Positions 47,160 through 56,034 are shown, counted from the stretch's first letter. The stretch: DNA of 64,000 nucleotides from Streptomyces canus (GCF_030815415.1 NZ_JAUSWW010000001.1:9672001-9736000), one strand, 5' to 3'. Program-made: numbers and translations. The notes: a model not told the origin generated them from the sequence alone.

Positions 47160-47333
47160 CAACAGCACGGCCAGCGCCACATCCCCATGCTGGACCGCCT
47201 GGCCGCCGGGGACCTGAGCACCTCGCACCTGGCCACCCACAGCGTGGCCCTGGACGAGGCGTCGCGCGGCTACGACATGTTCAAGCAGAAGACGGACGGC
47301 TGCGTCCGCGCGGTCATCCGCCCGAGCGTCTGA
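47160..47333 (+). pseudogene. C-terminal scrap of a zinc-dependent alcohol dehydrogenase
   Basis: The last ~55 residues before the TGA read QRHIPMLDRLAAGDLSTSHL, then ATHSVALDEASRGYDMFK and DGCVRAVIRP. This is the C-terminal end of the long-chain zinc alcohol dehydrogenases of the formaldehyde dehydrogenase type. The catalytic zinc site, structural zinc site and Rossmann fold are all missing, so it is a remnant. Confidence 0.75.
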
Positions 47334-47386
47334 ACCGCCGCCCACCACCGTGTTTGGTCCGTCGGCAGGGGGAGACCCGGCTGCGC

Positions 47387-47929
47387 ATGACCACAGCGAC
47401 CGAGAGCCGCCTCGGACGACGTGTGAGGGCAATCGTGCGACGCACGGGCCGGGACTACGCGGGCGCGCAGGACCGGCCCCTGGGCGGATATCTCACGACC
47501 ATGGCAGGGTTCGGCGCCTACACGGCGGCCTGGGCGGCGGCGGTACGGCTGCGCGGACGCCCGGTGCCGGACAGGCCCGAGCCGTGGGACGTGGTCCTCA
47601 CGTCCGTGGCCACGTTCCGGCTCAGCCGACTGCTGAGCAAGGCGTCGGTGACCAGTCCGCTGCGGGCCCCCTTCACCCGGTACGTCGGTACGCAGGGCCC
47701 GGCCGAACTGCACGAGGAGGCCCGGTCCGAGAACGGCAGGGACATCGTGGGCGAGCTGGTGACCTGCCCGTTCTGCGTGAGCGTCTGGGTCGCCTCGACG
47801 CTGACCGCCGGCCAGCTGCTGTGGCCGCGCGCGACGCGCACCGCCATGGGGGCGCTCGCTGCGCTGGCCGGGTCGGACGCGCTGCAGCTGGCGCACAGCG
47901 CGCTGGTGGACAAAACCACCGGCGAGTGA
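47387..47929 (+). CDS. DUF1360 membrane-associated protein
   Basis: This 180-residue protein contains the DUF1360 pattern: DVVLTSVATFRLSRLLSKASVTSPLR, a R-x-P-F-T-R-Y segment and the end motif GELVTCPFCVSVWVAS, with two cysteines in CPFC. Weakly hydrophobic segments suggest association with the membrane. The function of the family is not known; it often occurs near stress and sporulation genes of Streptomyces. The ATG is preceded by GGGGGAG at a distance of 12 bp. Confidence 0.75.
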   Translation: MTTATESRLGRRVRAIVRRTGRDYAGAQDRPLGGYLTTMAGFGAYTAAWAAAVRLRGRPVPDRPEPWDVVLTSVATFRLSRLLSKASVTSPLRAPFTRYVGTQGPAELHEEARSENGRDIVGELVTCPFCVSVWVASTLTAGQLLWPRATRTAMGALAALAGSDALQLAHSALVDKTTGE

Positions 47930-48063
47930 ACCCTGGTGGGTCGGAACAGCCGGTGCCTCATCTTGGCGCGCACTCCCTCGCCCGCGCTCGTCCTCCATGT
48001 GTCATGCGCCGGGTACTCGGTACTCCGTACCCACAGATGATCAGAAACGTTCCGGAGGCGATC

Positions 48064-48531
48064 ATGAGTGATCAGGACATGGCGGATGACGTCTACCAGC
48101 CCACGGGCAGCAACGAGGAACAGGAGGACGCGAACCCGCTGGATCTCCAGGACGCGGTGGACGAGCGCACTTACGACGATCAGTTGGACGAGGGCTATTC
48201 TCCGCCGGAGAGGCCTTTGGGCGTGACCAAAACGGGCACGACGGCGGCCGAGCAGTACGAGGGCGAGTCCTTGGATGACCGCCTGGGCCAGGAGGTCCCC
48301 GACGTGGAGGCACCGATGGGGGATGAGATCGGTGACCTGCCCGGCGGGGAGGGTGAACCCCTCGACCCGGAGGCCGGCACTGAGCGCGCCGGCCGCTTGG
48401 TGGCACCGGACGAAGGCGTGCGGGAGGACACAACCAAGGAGCTCGTCGCTGAGGATGAGGGTATCGACGGGGGAGCGGCAGGCGCGGAGGAGGCTGCGAT
48501 GCACGTCGTACCGGAGGACCGGCTGCCGTAG
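48064..48531 (+). CDS. DUF5709 acidic protein
   Basis: This is a 155-residue, very acidic protein with no hydrophobic segment. The family segments PLDLQDAVDERTYDDQLDEG, GYSPPERPLGVTK and LDDRLGQEVPDV are clear. It is probably disordered. DUF5709 proteins are common in Streptomyces and have no known role, though they are often stress-induced. CGGAGGCG precedes the ATG. Confidence 0.8.
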   Translation: MSDQDMADDVYQPTGSNEEQEDANPLDLQDAVDERTYDDQLDEGYSPPERPLGVTKTGTTAAEQYEGESLDDRLGQEVPDVEAPMGDEIGDLPGGEGEPLDPEAGTERAGRLVAPDEGVREDTTKELVAEDEGIDGGAAGAEEAAMHVVPEDRLP

Positions 48532-49172
48532 CCGGATGCGCGGAGGAGAAGAGGCGCTCAGCGCGTGGTCGCTCACCGAGTGATCACTGGCCCGGGTGAC
48601 CCGCCCCTGAGCGCTGGAGCGGAGCCGACCGCGAGTCGCTGTGATCCGCGGGGCGGAGCAGCGCATCCCGGGGTACCCCCTCGGACACGATCGACGCCCA
48701 TCCAGGCGACGACGCCTTCTTCACCCGCGCTCTCACCCACTACGCCCGTCGGTGGGGCCCAGCGTCGGGACCCGGTCGCGGCCACCATGTTGAGCGGCCT
48801 GGCCCACGCGATGGGCCGCGCAGGCCGTACCGATCTGCCCCGCGATGTCCGCGACCGCGCCGAGCACCCCCTCACCGCCCGGCAAGCGGCCGCCTGGTGG
48901 CTGAACCTCTCCATCGGCTGTCGTCTCCGCGTCGGGAATGCCGGCGGGGGCGGGTGTGTTGAACGCGGCGTGGGAGTGAAGGGGACAGTGTCCCCGGGCC
49001 TCATCTATTGCCTGCGGGGACGATCGTCCGGCTGAAGCCCCGCAGAGCGTTTCGCCGCGTAGGCGACCGCCCTTCACCCCATGTTTCTTCGCCGTGGTCC
49101 AGGCGGGTACAGACGCCCGTCTTTGCCACGGCGCCGCACCGCTACAGCCCATACCGAGAGCGGTGACCGTCG
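48532..49172. other. Long intergenic region, no supported gene
   Basis: About 640 bp between the DUF5709 gene and the ribosomal protein promoter. A frame from 48787 reads GLAHAMGRAGRTDLPRDVRD and a second from 48700 reads FFTRALTHYARRWG. They lie in different frames and may be scraps of one broken gene, but I cannot name a family. Confidence 0.4.
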
Positions 49173-49198
49173 GGAATGAGGCACAGGCCGACGTTGTT
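49173..49198 (+). promoter_or_regulatory. SigR-like promoter (GGAAT-N18-GTT) of the C- ribosomal protein operon
   Basis: GGAAT (49173-49177) is followed after exactly 18 bases by GTT (49196-49198), about 60 bp before the L33 start. This is the consensus of the thiol-stress sigma factor SigR of Streptomyces. No Zur-box-like AT-rich palindrome is visible in the region. Confidence 0.5.
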
Positions 49199-49258
49199 AC
49201 AGAAGTCGTCTGACATGTCCGAGTCAATTAGCTCGGGCGGTGGAGGAAGGAACACCTC

Positions 49259-49423
49259 ATGGCACGCAGCACCACACGCCCCGTCGTCAAGCTGAGGTCG
49301 ACGGCCGGTACCGGGGTCACCTACGTGACCCGCAAGAACCGTCTGAACGATCCCGACCGCATGGTCCTGCGTAAGTACGACCCGCAGGTCGGCGCGCACG
49401 TCCTCTTCCGAGAAGAACGCTGA
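49259..49423 (+). CDS. rpmG: 50S ribosomal protein L33, zinc-free type
   Basis: This 54-residue ribosomal protein reads ARSTTRPVVKLRSTAGTG, then TYVTRKNRLNDPDRMVLRKY. It lacks the CxxC pairs of the zinc-binding (C+) form, so it is a C- paralogue that can replace the zinc form when zinc is scarce or oxidised. GGAGGAAGG lies upstream of the ATG. It is first in an operon with L31B and L36. Confidence 0.92.
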   Translation: MARSTTRPVVKLRSTAGTGVTYVTRKNRLNDPDRMVLRKYDPQVGAHVLFREER

Positions 49424-49470
49424 CACCCGTCTTCGCGGCTCCCCGTCGGCAGCATCAGAAAGGCCACCCC

Positions 49471-49731
49471 ATGAGGCACGGCATCCACCCCGAATCCCGC
49501 CCGGTCGTCTTCCGTGACCGCGCAGCAGGCTTCCACCTGCTCACCCGCTCCACCATCCACGCGGACCGCACGGTCCAATGGGAGGACGGCGGCACGTACC
49601 CGGTCGTCGACGTCGAGATCCCGTCGGCGAGCCACCCGTTCTACACCGGCACCTCACGGGTCGTGGACACCGCGGGCCGCGTGGAGCGCTTCCAAAGGCG
49701 CTACGGCGCCACCACTCCCGTCCGCGCCTGA
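49471..49731 (+). CDS. rpmE2: 50S ribosomal protein L31 type B, zinc-free
   Basis: This 86-residue L31 paralogue has MRHGIHPESRPVVFRDRAAG at the start and VDVEIPSASHPFYTG in the middle, both typical of type B L31. No cysteine is present, so it needs no zinc. Replacement of zinc-form L31 by this type releases zinc from ribosomes. It lies 47 bp after L33 and 37 bp before L36. Confidence 0.93.
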   Translation: MRHGIHPESRPVVFRDRAAGFHLLTRSTIHADRTVQWEDGGTYPVVDVEIPSASHPFYTGTSRVVDTAGRVERFQRRYGATTPVRA

Positions 49732-49768
49732 CAGCGGACCTCGTTCGATCCCCCGGGAGGAGACGGCT

Positions 49769-49891
49769 ATGAAGGTGCGAAAGTCCCTGCGCTCGTTGAA
49801 GGCCAAGCCCGGCGCCCAGGTGGTACGCCGACGGGGCGTCACCTTCGTGCTCAACAAGAAGGACCCGCGCTTCAAGGCCCGCCAGGGCTGA
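49769..49891 (+). CDS. rpmJ2: 50S ribosomal protein L36, zinc-free type
   Basis: This 40-residue L36 paralogue reads MKVRKSLRSLKAKPGAQVV, then RRGVTFVLNKKDPRFKARQG. The Cys and His zinc ligands of the normal L36 are absent. GGGAGGAG precedes the ATG. It ends the operon before a very strong terminator. Confidence 0.93.
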   Translation: MKVRKSLRSLKAKPGAQVVRRRGVTFVLNKKDPRFKARQG

Positions 49892-49908
49892 CGGTCTGAG
49901 CCGCAACA

Positions 49909-49942
49909 CCGGCCCGGCACCGCAACTGCGGTGCCGGGCCGG
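49909..49942 (+). terminator. Strong terminator of the ribosomal protein operon
   Basis: CCGGCCCGGCACCGCA (49909-49924) pairs perfectly with TGCGGTGCCGGGCCGG (49927-49942). This stem of about 15 bp starts 18 bp after the L36 stop. Confidence 0.85.
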
Positions 49943-49993
49943 ACCGATGCCGTGCCCAGGACCGGAAGCGACGGGACATGATCGGCTGCGTCA

Positions 49994-50017
49994 CGCCCGG
50001 GGGCATGACCCCGGGCG
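49994..50017 (-). terminator. Terminator after the VOC gene
   Basis: CGCCCGGGG (49994-50002) pairs with CCCCGGGCG (50009-50017), directly next to the VOC gene stop on the minus strand. Confidence 0.65.
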
Positions 50018-50428
50018 CTACCCCTGCGTGGGCCAGATGAGGCCCTGATCGGTCCAGACGACACCCTTGTTGCGGCAGAGGCAGAAGGGGTGGCCGATGG
50101 GGTCGGTGTAGACGCGGAAGCCGTAGCCGTCGGGATCGGTGCAGTCCTGCTGCAAGGTCGCGCCGAGGGCCAGGACGCGGCGCTGTTCGGCCTCGATGTC
50201 GTCGACTTCGAAGTCGAGGTGGAACTGTTTGGGATGCTCGCTGTCGGGCCACTGCGGGGCGCGGTAGTCATCCACCTGGACGAAGGCCAGTTCGAGCTCG
50301 CCGAACTGGATACCGGCCCAGTTCTCGTCACTGTCCTGCTTGACCGGCAGGCCCACCACCTCGGAGTAGAAGGCTGCCAGCTTCATCGTGTCCGGGCAGT
50401 CGATGATGAAGTCGGTTAGTCGTAGCAT
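50018..50428 (-). CDS. VOC-fold (glyoxalase/bleomycin resistance) protein
   Basis: This 136-residue vicinal-oxygen-chelate protein has LTDFIIDCPDTMKLAAFYSE, GLPVKQDSDENWAGIQ, QFHLDFEVDDIEAEQ and the end DPIGHPFCLC. Metal ligands could be the His of FHLDFEV and the Asp/His of DPIGHPF. In the actinobacterial group that reads CPDTMKLAAFY, the function is unknown. The ATG at 50428 is preferred because the homologous part begins there; a longer frame to 50512 is unlikely. Confidence 0.82.
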   Translation of the reverse strand: MLRLTDFIIDCPDTMKLAAFYSEVVGLPVKQDSDENWAGIQFGELELAFVQVDDYRAPQWPDSEHPKQFHLDFEVDDIEAEQRRVLALGATLQQDCTDPDGYGFRVYTDPIGHPFCLCRNKGVVWTDQGLIWPTQG

Positions 50429-50533
50429 CCCGTGATCTTGCCACAAGATCAAATGACCCGGACTTCGAGACAGGTCCTGGCTCATTCCGCGTTCGGCGGC
50501 TTCCCGTGCCATCCCTTGATCTTCGCAGGGAAT

Positions 50534-50551
50534 CCCGGCCTTCAGGCCGGG
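50534..50551. mobile_element. Solo IS200/IS605-type end hairpin
   Basis: CCCGGCC TTCA GGCCGGG is a perfect 7-bp stem with a 4-base loop. It matches the hairpin of the IS605 remnant at 39623-39642 in core (CCCGGCC.TGAA/TTCA.GGCCGGG, opposite orientation). No transposase gene is next to it, so it may be a scar of an excised or partly deleted element. The short stem also fits a terminator for the catalase gene. Confidence 0.45.
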
Positions 50552-50609
50552 CGGGAAATGCGATCTTCGCGGCCTCCCCTCTTGGTGGACAGCCCGGCGG
50601 ATCAGCCGG

Positions 50610-52268
50610 TCACCGGGTCACCACGTGCCGTTCGTCCGGTACGCAGTGCGTCATGGTCAGACCGGAGACGTCGCGGGGCGGGTTGTTCCCCAGGTGTTCC
50701 AGGCGCTTGCGGTCCTCGTCCGTCAGCGTCTGGTCCGCCAGTGGCTCCAGATGCGCTACGTCGGAGGGGGCGATGCCCAGCCCCTCGCCGACCCGCAGCC
50801 CGAGGTCGTTCTCCACCATCAGGAAGTGCCAGACCATGCGCTCTTGGACCGTGCGGTCGCACTGGGAGATCAGACTGACGAAATTGTGCACGAGGTCGTC
50901 GCGTTCCCACTCCTCCATCAGCAGGTAGCGCTGACCGGCCTGGAGGTAGTCGTTGGTGCGCGGGATCCGCTTGCGAGTCAACCGCCCCCGGATCTCGGGC
51001 CCTTGCTCGTCGTGGGTCGGGTACTGGGCCTCCCGCAGTCCTCCCGTGATCGACGGCTCGTAGTTGACCTCCGGGTTCTCGTTCGCCGCCCGGTTGTCGT
51101 ACGCCATGAAGCCGTCGCGCTGGTTGGTGCGCACCTCCGCGTTCTTGGCCTGGTTGACCGGCAGCTGGAGGTAGTTCGGGCCGACGCGATAGCGCTGGGT
51201 GTCGCTGTACGAGAAGGTCCGCCCAATCAGCATCTTGTCGTCGGAGAAGTCGAGGCCGTCGACCAGGACGCCGGTACCGAAGGCGATCTGCTCGTTCTCG
51301 GCGAAGTAGTTGTCGACCGTGCGGTCGAGGACCAGGCGGCCGACCGGCTTGGGCGGGAACTCCTGCTCCGGCCACGTCTTGGTGTCGTCGAGCGGATCGA
51401 AGTCCAGCTCAGGGTGCTCGCCGTCCTCCATCATCTGCACGAGCAGCTCCCACTCCGGGTAGTCACCCCGGCGGATCGCCTCGTACAAGTCCTTGGTGGC
51501 GTGGCCGAGTTCCTCGGCCTGTACGTTCGCCGCGTCTTCCTCGGTCATGCTGCGTACGCCCTGTTTGGGCATCCAGTGGTACTTGACGAGGACGGTGCGG
51601 CCCTCGGCGTCGACCCACTTGTAGGTGTTCACGCCGAAGCCCTGCATGTGCCGGTAGTCCGCGGGGATGCCCCGCGGGCTGAAGAGGTTGACCAGCATGT
51701 GCATGCTCTCGGGGGTCTGCGACATGAAGTCGAAGATGCGGGCGGGCTTCTGTTCGTGGGAGACGGGGTCCGGCTTGAGGGCGTGGATGACGTCGGGGAA
51801 CTTCACGGCGTCACGGATGAAGAAGACTCCCAGGTTATTGCCGACCAGGTCCCAGTTCCCGTCCTCCGTATAGAACTTCACGGCGAAGCCGCGCGGATCG
51901 CGGGCCGACTCGGAGGAGTCGCGGCCGCCGATCACCGTGGAGAACCGCACCGCCACGTCGGTGCGCTTGCCGCGCTCCTGGAATACCTTCGCCCGGGTGA
52001 ACCGGCTGATCGGCTCGTCACCCCAGGCCCCGTACGACTCGAAGAAGCCGAAGGCGGTCACACCGCGCGCGTGCACGACACGCTCCGGGATCCGCTCGCG
52101 GTCGAAGTGGCTGATCTTCTCCAGGAAGTGGTAGTTCTCCAGGGTGGCCGGGCCGCGCGCGCCGACCGTGCGCTGGTTCTGGTTGTCGTAGACGGGGTGT
52201 CCCTGCCGGTCGGTGAGAACCGGGCGGGGGTCGTCCGAGGGGGATCCCATGCTCGATACGTCGGTCAC
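50610..52268 (-). CDS. katA: Monofunctional haem catalase
   Basis: This 552-residue catalase splits hydrogen peroxide. The distal His is in ERVVHARGVTAFGFFE, the Asn in DLVGNNLGVFFIRD, and the haem Tyr in LIGRTFSYSDTQRYRVG. Length and the end of the protein fit the small-subunit type of actinobacterial CatA/KatA. The GTG start follows AAGGAG by 10 bp; an ATG six codons later is possible. This is the second peroxide-removing enzyme of the window after KatG. Confidence 0.94.
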   Translation of the reverse strand: MTDVSSMGSPSDDPRPVLTDRQGHPVYDNQNQRTVGARGPATLENYHFLEKISHFDRERIPERVVHARGVTAFGFFESYGAWGDEPISRFTRAKVFQERGKRTDVAVRFSTVIGGRDSSESARDPRGFAVKFYTEDGNWDLVGNNLGVFFIRDAVKFPDVIHALKPDPVSHEQKPARIFDFMSQTPESMHMLVNLFSPRGIPADYRHMQGFGVNTYKWVDAEGRTVLVKYHWMPKQGVRSMTEEDAANVQAEELGHATKDLYEAIRRGDYPEWELLVQMMEDGEHPELDFDPLDDTKTWPEQEFPPKPVGRLVLDRTVDNYFAENEQIAFGTGVLVDGLDFSDDKMLIGRTFSYSDTQRYRVGPNYLQLPVNQAKNAEVRTNQRDGFMAYDNRAANENPEVNYEPSITGGLREAQYPTHDEQGPEIRGRLTRKRIPRTNDYLQAGQRYLLMEEWERDDLVHNFVSLISQCDRTVQERMVWHFLMVENDLGLRVGEGLGIAPSDVAHLEPLADQTLTDEDRKRLEHLGNNPPRDVSGLTMTHCVPDERHVVTR

Positions 52269-52526
52269 GGCGTTCGGCTCCTTGCTGCGTTTCGGCGTGC
52301 CATGACGTGAGTCCCGGCACGCGTGCGGGCAGGACGGCGGAACTCAAGTACCCACGTGCCGGGCTCTCATCCAGGAGGGCCGACGGCAGGCGCGCGCAAT
52401 CCCGGCGCGGAACTTTCCGGCCCGGGATCGACCGGCTCGCCCTCGTCGCCGGGCAGGCCGAGGCGGAGGCCTGCCCGACGACGTATTCCAGTTCCAGCAG
52501 TTCTACGACGGCCTGCGACTGCCTGA

Positions 52527-53880
52527 TTACTTGCCGAGGAGGGATCCGAAGCAGGCGTTGTCCTGGGATGCGCCGAGTGCGGCGGCGCCGAACGACCAGG
52601 AACCGTTGGTCGTCACGCCCGACGCCGCGCCGTCGAGCACCCAGGCGAAGCCTGCGGAGTCGTTCTCGTAGGGAGCCGTGGTGACGAGTTCGGCCCGGCC
52701 GTCGCGGTCGGAGTCTGGTTGAACTTCTGCGAGTCGGCCGTCCCCAGTCCCCGTGCCGAACCGCGCAGCAGCCACACCACGCCTGTGTCCGCCAGGTCGC
52801 CGATGCTCTCGCCCGGGGAGCCGATCGCCAGGTCGAGGTAGCCGTTGCCGTTGACGTCGCCGAGGTTGAGGGCGGCACCGAACTGATCGCCGACTTCGGC
52901 ACTGCCTCCGAGGCCGCCCCTGCCCTGCTCGAAAATCTGATCCGGCGTCTGGGGCTGGGAGCCGAACAGGCCGTCCGGGTGCCATAGCGCACGGAGACAC
53001 TGCCCGCGGACAGGTCCCACTCGCCGTGTTCCAGGGTGCGGGGGTCGCCCAGCACGAGGTCGGGGTATCCGTCCTTGTTGATGTCACCGGAGGCGCCCAC
53101 CGAGCCTCCGCCGAAGGGGCGGTCCAGGTCCAGTCCGTCCGCGGAACCGCGCAACAGCACCGACCTGAGTGGGCAGGCCGTAGAGCTGCTCGGGGTTCTC
53201 CGGTGTGCGAGAGGCGCTGAAGTCGTGCACGTAGACGGAGTCCTCCGCGTTGACGTGGGCCAGTTCCGGGCGCCCGTCGGCGTCGACGTCGGCGGCGGTG
53301 AGCCCGCTGCCGTAGGACTCCCTCGCGCTGGGCGCGCCCAGGGTGTTGCTCTCCAGCCACGAACTCGTGCCGGTCAGCCCGCGGGCCGAGCCCCACAGGA
53401 CAGTGACGCTGCCGGCGACGACGGCGTCACTGATGTCCTCGCCGGGCACTCCCACGGCCAGATCGGCATATCCGTCCCGTCGAGATCCGCGGACGTGAGG
53501 GCCGCGCCGAAGGCGTCATGAGCCTCCGGGCTGCCGGGCACCCCGGCCGAACTCTGCGTCAGGACCACTTTCTTGGCGGTGTCGACGTCCTGGGTGAGCC
53601 GTAGAGCACGGAGACGACCCCGGCTTTCGGCTTGCCACCCACCGTCGCGGCGGGAGCCGCGGTCACCAGGTCCGCATAACCGTCGCCGTTGAAGTCGTCG
53701 TGGGCCACCGTGGTGGCGCGCTGGGCGCCCTGTGGCGCCCAGGCGGGCCCGCCGGCGATCGCGGTGCCGGTGACGCCGAGCAGGGCTACCGCCCTTGCCG
53801 CAGATGAGACCCGCGAACTTCAACAGAAGTTGTGCGCACAGCAGTTGCCGCCGCGTCCTGTGGCACGGCTGTGACAGTGG
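52527..53880 (-). pseudogene. Broken FG-GAP repeat (integrin alpha-like) secreted protein
   Basis: Pieces in at least three frames form a seven-bladed FG-GAP propeller. The start has a signal-like VALLGVTGTAIAGGPAWA, then DDFNGDGYADLVTAAP. Further blades are FGAALTSADLDG, YGSGLTAADVDADGRPEL, GASGDINKDGYPDLVLGDP and FGAALNLGDVNGNGYLDLA. The D-x-D-x-D-G calcium motifs are intact within the pieces. The reading frame changes near 53480, 53160, 53000 and 52700, and no start codon is in frame with the leader. The end (SQDNACFGSLLGK) is intact. An intact copy would be a secreted protein of about 450 residues. Confidence 0.82.
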
Positions 53881-54014
53881 CCACGGATTGATGACACACC
53901 CGAGGCCATCAACGACAGCCCGTCGGGGCCGGGGCCGGGGCCGGGTCCGGGCCGTGCCCGCGCAGGCAGTGGAGGTGCCCTTGCGCGTCGCGGTCCGGCG
54001 GTCCCGGCCCTGCC
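53881..54014. other. Short gap with a GGCCGG simple repeat
   Basis: A run of GGCCGG-type repeats (about 53934-53958) lies between the FG-GAP remnant and the esterase end. It looks like a simple slip-type repeat. Confidence 0.5.
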
Positions 54015-56012
54015 TCACGTACCGATGCGCGCCGCGATGACCGGTGTCAGCCGGTCCGCGATGACGCGGTGTCCCTGGTCGTTGGGGTGGACCGAGTCCG
54101 TCAGGTCGCCCGAACCCAGCCAGCCGGTGGTGTCGACGAAGGAGACCCGGGAGTCCCCACCGTCGACGGCCGCCTTGACCGCCGCCTGGGTCTGCGGGAC
54201 GTACCGGCCGCGGAAGGTCTCCAATGCGAAGATCCACGCCTGTGGGTACGCCGCGCGGACCTTGCGCAGCAGGCTGGTGTACGCCGTCTGGAACTGCGCG
54301 GAACTGACCGCGTGGCCCACGTCGTTGGTGCCGAGGTTGATGACGACCGCGTTCGCCTGGTAGCGGGAGAAGTCCCAGTCGGGGGTGTCCGCGTTCGGGT
54401 TGAGCTTGGTGAACTGCCGTTCCAGGCCGACGCATCCGTCCGCCGCGGCGACCAGACAGGCCCCGCCCTGGGCGATCTGGGTGTGCTCGGTGCCGAGCCG
54501 TTCCCCGATCAGCCAGCCGTACGCGGTGCGGGCGTTCTGCGACGACGTCGTCCCCACCGTGATCGAGTCGCCGATGAACTCGACCAGCTTGCCGGGCGCC
54601 GACGGTGGAGACGTCGTGGCGCCACTGTCGAGGACCAGTCCCTGAAAGACGGCGTCACCCCGGTAGGAACCGGCGACCACCTGGTAGTTGACCTGAAGGG
54701 TGTGGTTGCCCGCGGAGAGCGGGGAGGGCGTCAGGTTCACCGTTCCCTTGACGTCGTCGTAGAACTTCACCGGGCCGTTGTCGATCCGCGCCCAGAAGTC
54801 GATCGTCCCGCGCTGCTTGAGCTGGACGGTCCTGCCGGTGAAGCCGACCCTGTAGTAGGCGCCCGCCCAGTACGGGGTGTACGCGGTGGAGGTCCTGGTG
54901 TCCCAGCGGCCCACGAACTTGATGTTCGGGTCGCCGGGCTGACCGGGAGCGGCCGCCCGGGTGGACGCGGGGTCGCCGAGCCGGGCGGCGATGACAGGGG
55001 CGAGACGGTTCGCGAACTTGGTGTGGCCCGCCTCGTTGGGATGCCCGTTGCCGTCCTCGTAGTCGGTGCCGTCGGTCAGCCAGCCCGTGGTGTCGACGTA
55101 GTGCACCCCGCTGTCACCGGCGTTGGTGCGGGCGGTGACGGCCGCCCTGGTCTCGTTGACGTAGCGCTTCTTGAGCGTCTGCACGGCGAACAGACGCGCG
55201 TTGGGGTAGGTGGCGCGCAGGTCGGCGAGGAACTTGGTGTACGCCGACTGGAAGGCGGCGCCGGTCACTCCGTGGCCGATGTCGTTGGTGCCCAGGTTGA
55301 TGACGACGGCGTCCGCCCGGTAGCGGGAGAAGTCCCAGTTCTGGCTGCCCGTGCTCGCCGTCCTGAAGAACTGCGTGCCAAGGCCCGTGCATCCGGACTG
55401 GGCGACGAGGCAGTAGCCGGACCGGGCGATCTGGGTGTGGCGCGCTCCCAGTTGCTCGCCGGTCTTCCAGGCGTACGAGTCCAGTGCGAGCCGGTCCGTG
55501 AGCGCGCCGGCGGTGATGGAGTCGCCGACGAACTCGACGAGCCGGGACGGGATGTTCGGTGCCACCGTGCGCGCACCGGGGTCCAGCACCAGGCCCTGGA
55601 AGACGGTGTCGCCGGACCGGTACGAAATACGCAGGGTGTGGGTGCCGGCGGACAACGGCTGGGGAGTGAGGTTCACCGTGCCGCGCACGCCGGGGTGGAA
55701 GACGTCGGGGCCGCCGTCGATGCTGGCGTACAGGTTGACCGCGTCTCTCGCCTTGACCTTCACCGTGGTGCCGGTGAAGGCCGTCTGCAGATAGGCGCCG
55801 GTCCAGGAGGGTACCGCCGCCGTGCCGGCGCTGGTGTCCCAGCGCCCGACGTAGCCGATGTTCGGGTCGGAGACCGAGCCGTCACCCGGCGCGGCCTGGG
55901 CAGGGGAACTCCCGGTCCAGGACAGCAGGCAGGCGACGAGAACGGCCGTGATGAGCGTGGGGAGGGTACGGGTGAGACGGCGTAAGCGGGTGGTGTGGGG
56001 GGTGGTCTGCAC
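54015..56012 (-). CDS. Secreted tandem double SGNH esterase, CE2-like
   Basis: This 665-residue secreted protein is built of two copies of the same unit. Each unit has a beta jelly-roll (YVGRWDTSAGTAAVPSW; FVGRWDTRTSTAYTPYW) and an SGNH hydrolase with Ser in FVGDSITAG or FIGDSITVG, Gly/Asn in NLGTNDIGHG or NLGTNDVGHA, and the Asp/His end in HPNEAGHTKFA or HPNDQGHRVIA. Both units have all catalytic residues. Jelly-roll plus SGNH is the plan of carbohydrate esterase family 2 (acetylxylan/acetylmannan esterases). The signal peptide ends near SSPAQA. The GTG at 56012 is preferred because AAAGGGA lies 5 bp upstream. A CebR box is at 56035-56048. Confidence 0.85.
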   Translation of the reverse strand: MQTTPHTTRLRRLTRTLPTLITAVLVACLLSWTGSSPAQAAPGDGSVSDPNIGYVGRWDTSAGTAAVPSWTGAYLQTAFTGTTVKVKARDAVNLYASIDGGPDVFHPGVRGTVNLTPQPLSAGTHTLRISYRSGDTVFQGLVLDPGARTVAPNIPSRLVEFVGDSITAGALTDRLALDSYAWKTGEQLGARHTQIARSGYCLVAQSGCTGLGTQFFRTASTGSQNWDFSRYRADAVVINLGTNDIGHGVTGAAFQSAYTKFLADLRATYPNARLFAVQTLKKRYVNETRAAVTARTNAGDSGVHYVDTTGWLTDGTDYEDGNGHPNEAGHTKFANRLAPVIAARLGDPASTRAAAPGQPGDPNIKFVGRWDTRTSTAYTPYWAGAYYRVGFTGRTVQLKQRGTIDFWARIDNGPVKFYDDVKGTVNLTPSPLSAGNHTLQVNYQVVAGSYRGDAVFQGLVLDSGATTSPPSAPGKLVEFIGDSITVGTTSSQNARTAYGWLIGERLGTEHTQIAQGGACLVAAADGCVGLERQFTKLNPNADTPDWDFSRYQANAVVINLGTNDVGHAVSSAQFQTAYTSLLRKVRAAYPQAWIFALETFRGRYVPQTQAAVKAAVDGGDSRVSFVDTTGWLGSGDLTDSVHPNDQGHRVIADRLTPVIAARIGT

Positions 56013-56034
56013 GGGGTTCCCTTTCGGCATGGGG

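Noticed and set aside
48700..49000. Two overlapping frames with protein-like composition
   Set aside because: No family recognised, no ribosome site and different frames; kept only as part of the intergenic description.
53934..53958. GGCCGG repeats as a possible regulatory or CRISPR-like repeat
   Set aside because: The unit is too short and uniform; a simple slippage repeat. No spaced repeats typical of CRISPR were found anywhere in the window.
54069..55985. Plus-strand frame of 638 codons opposite the double esterase
   Set aside because: It lies wholly opposite a protein with two complete catalytic triads, and its valine/glycine/arginine-rich sequence is typical of a shadow.
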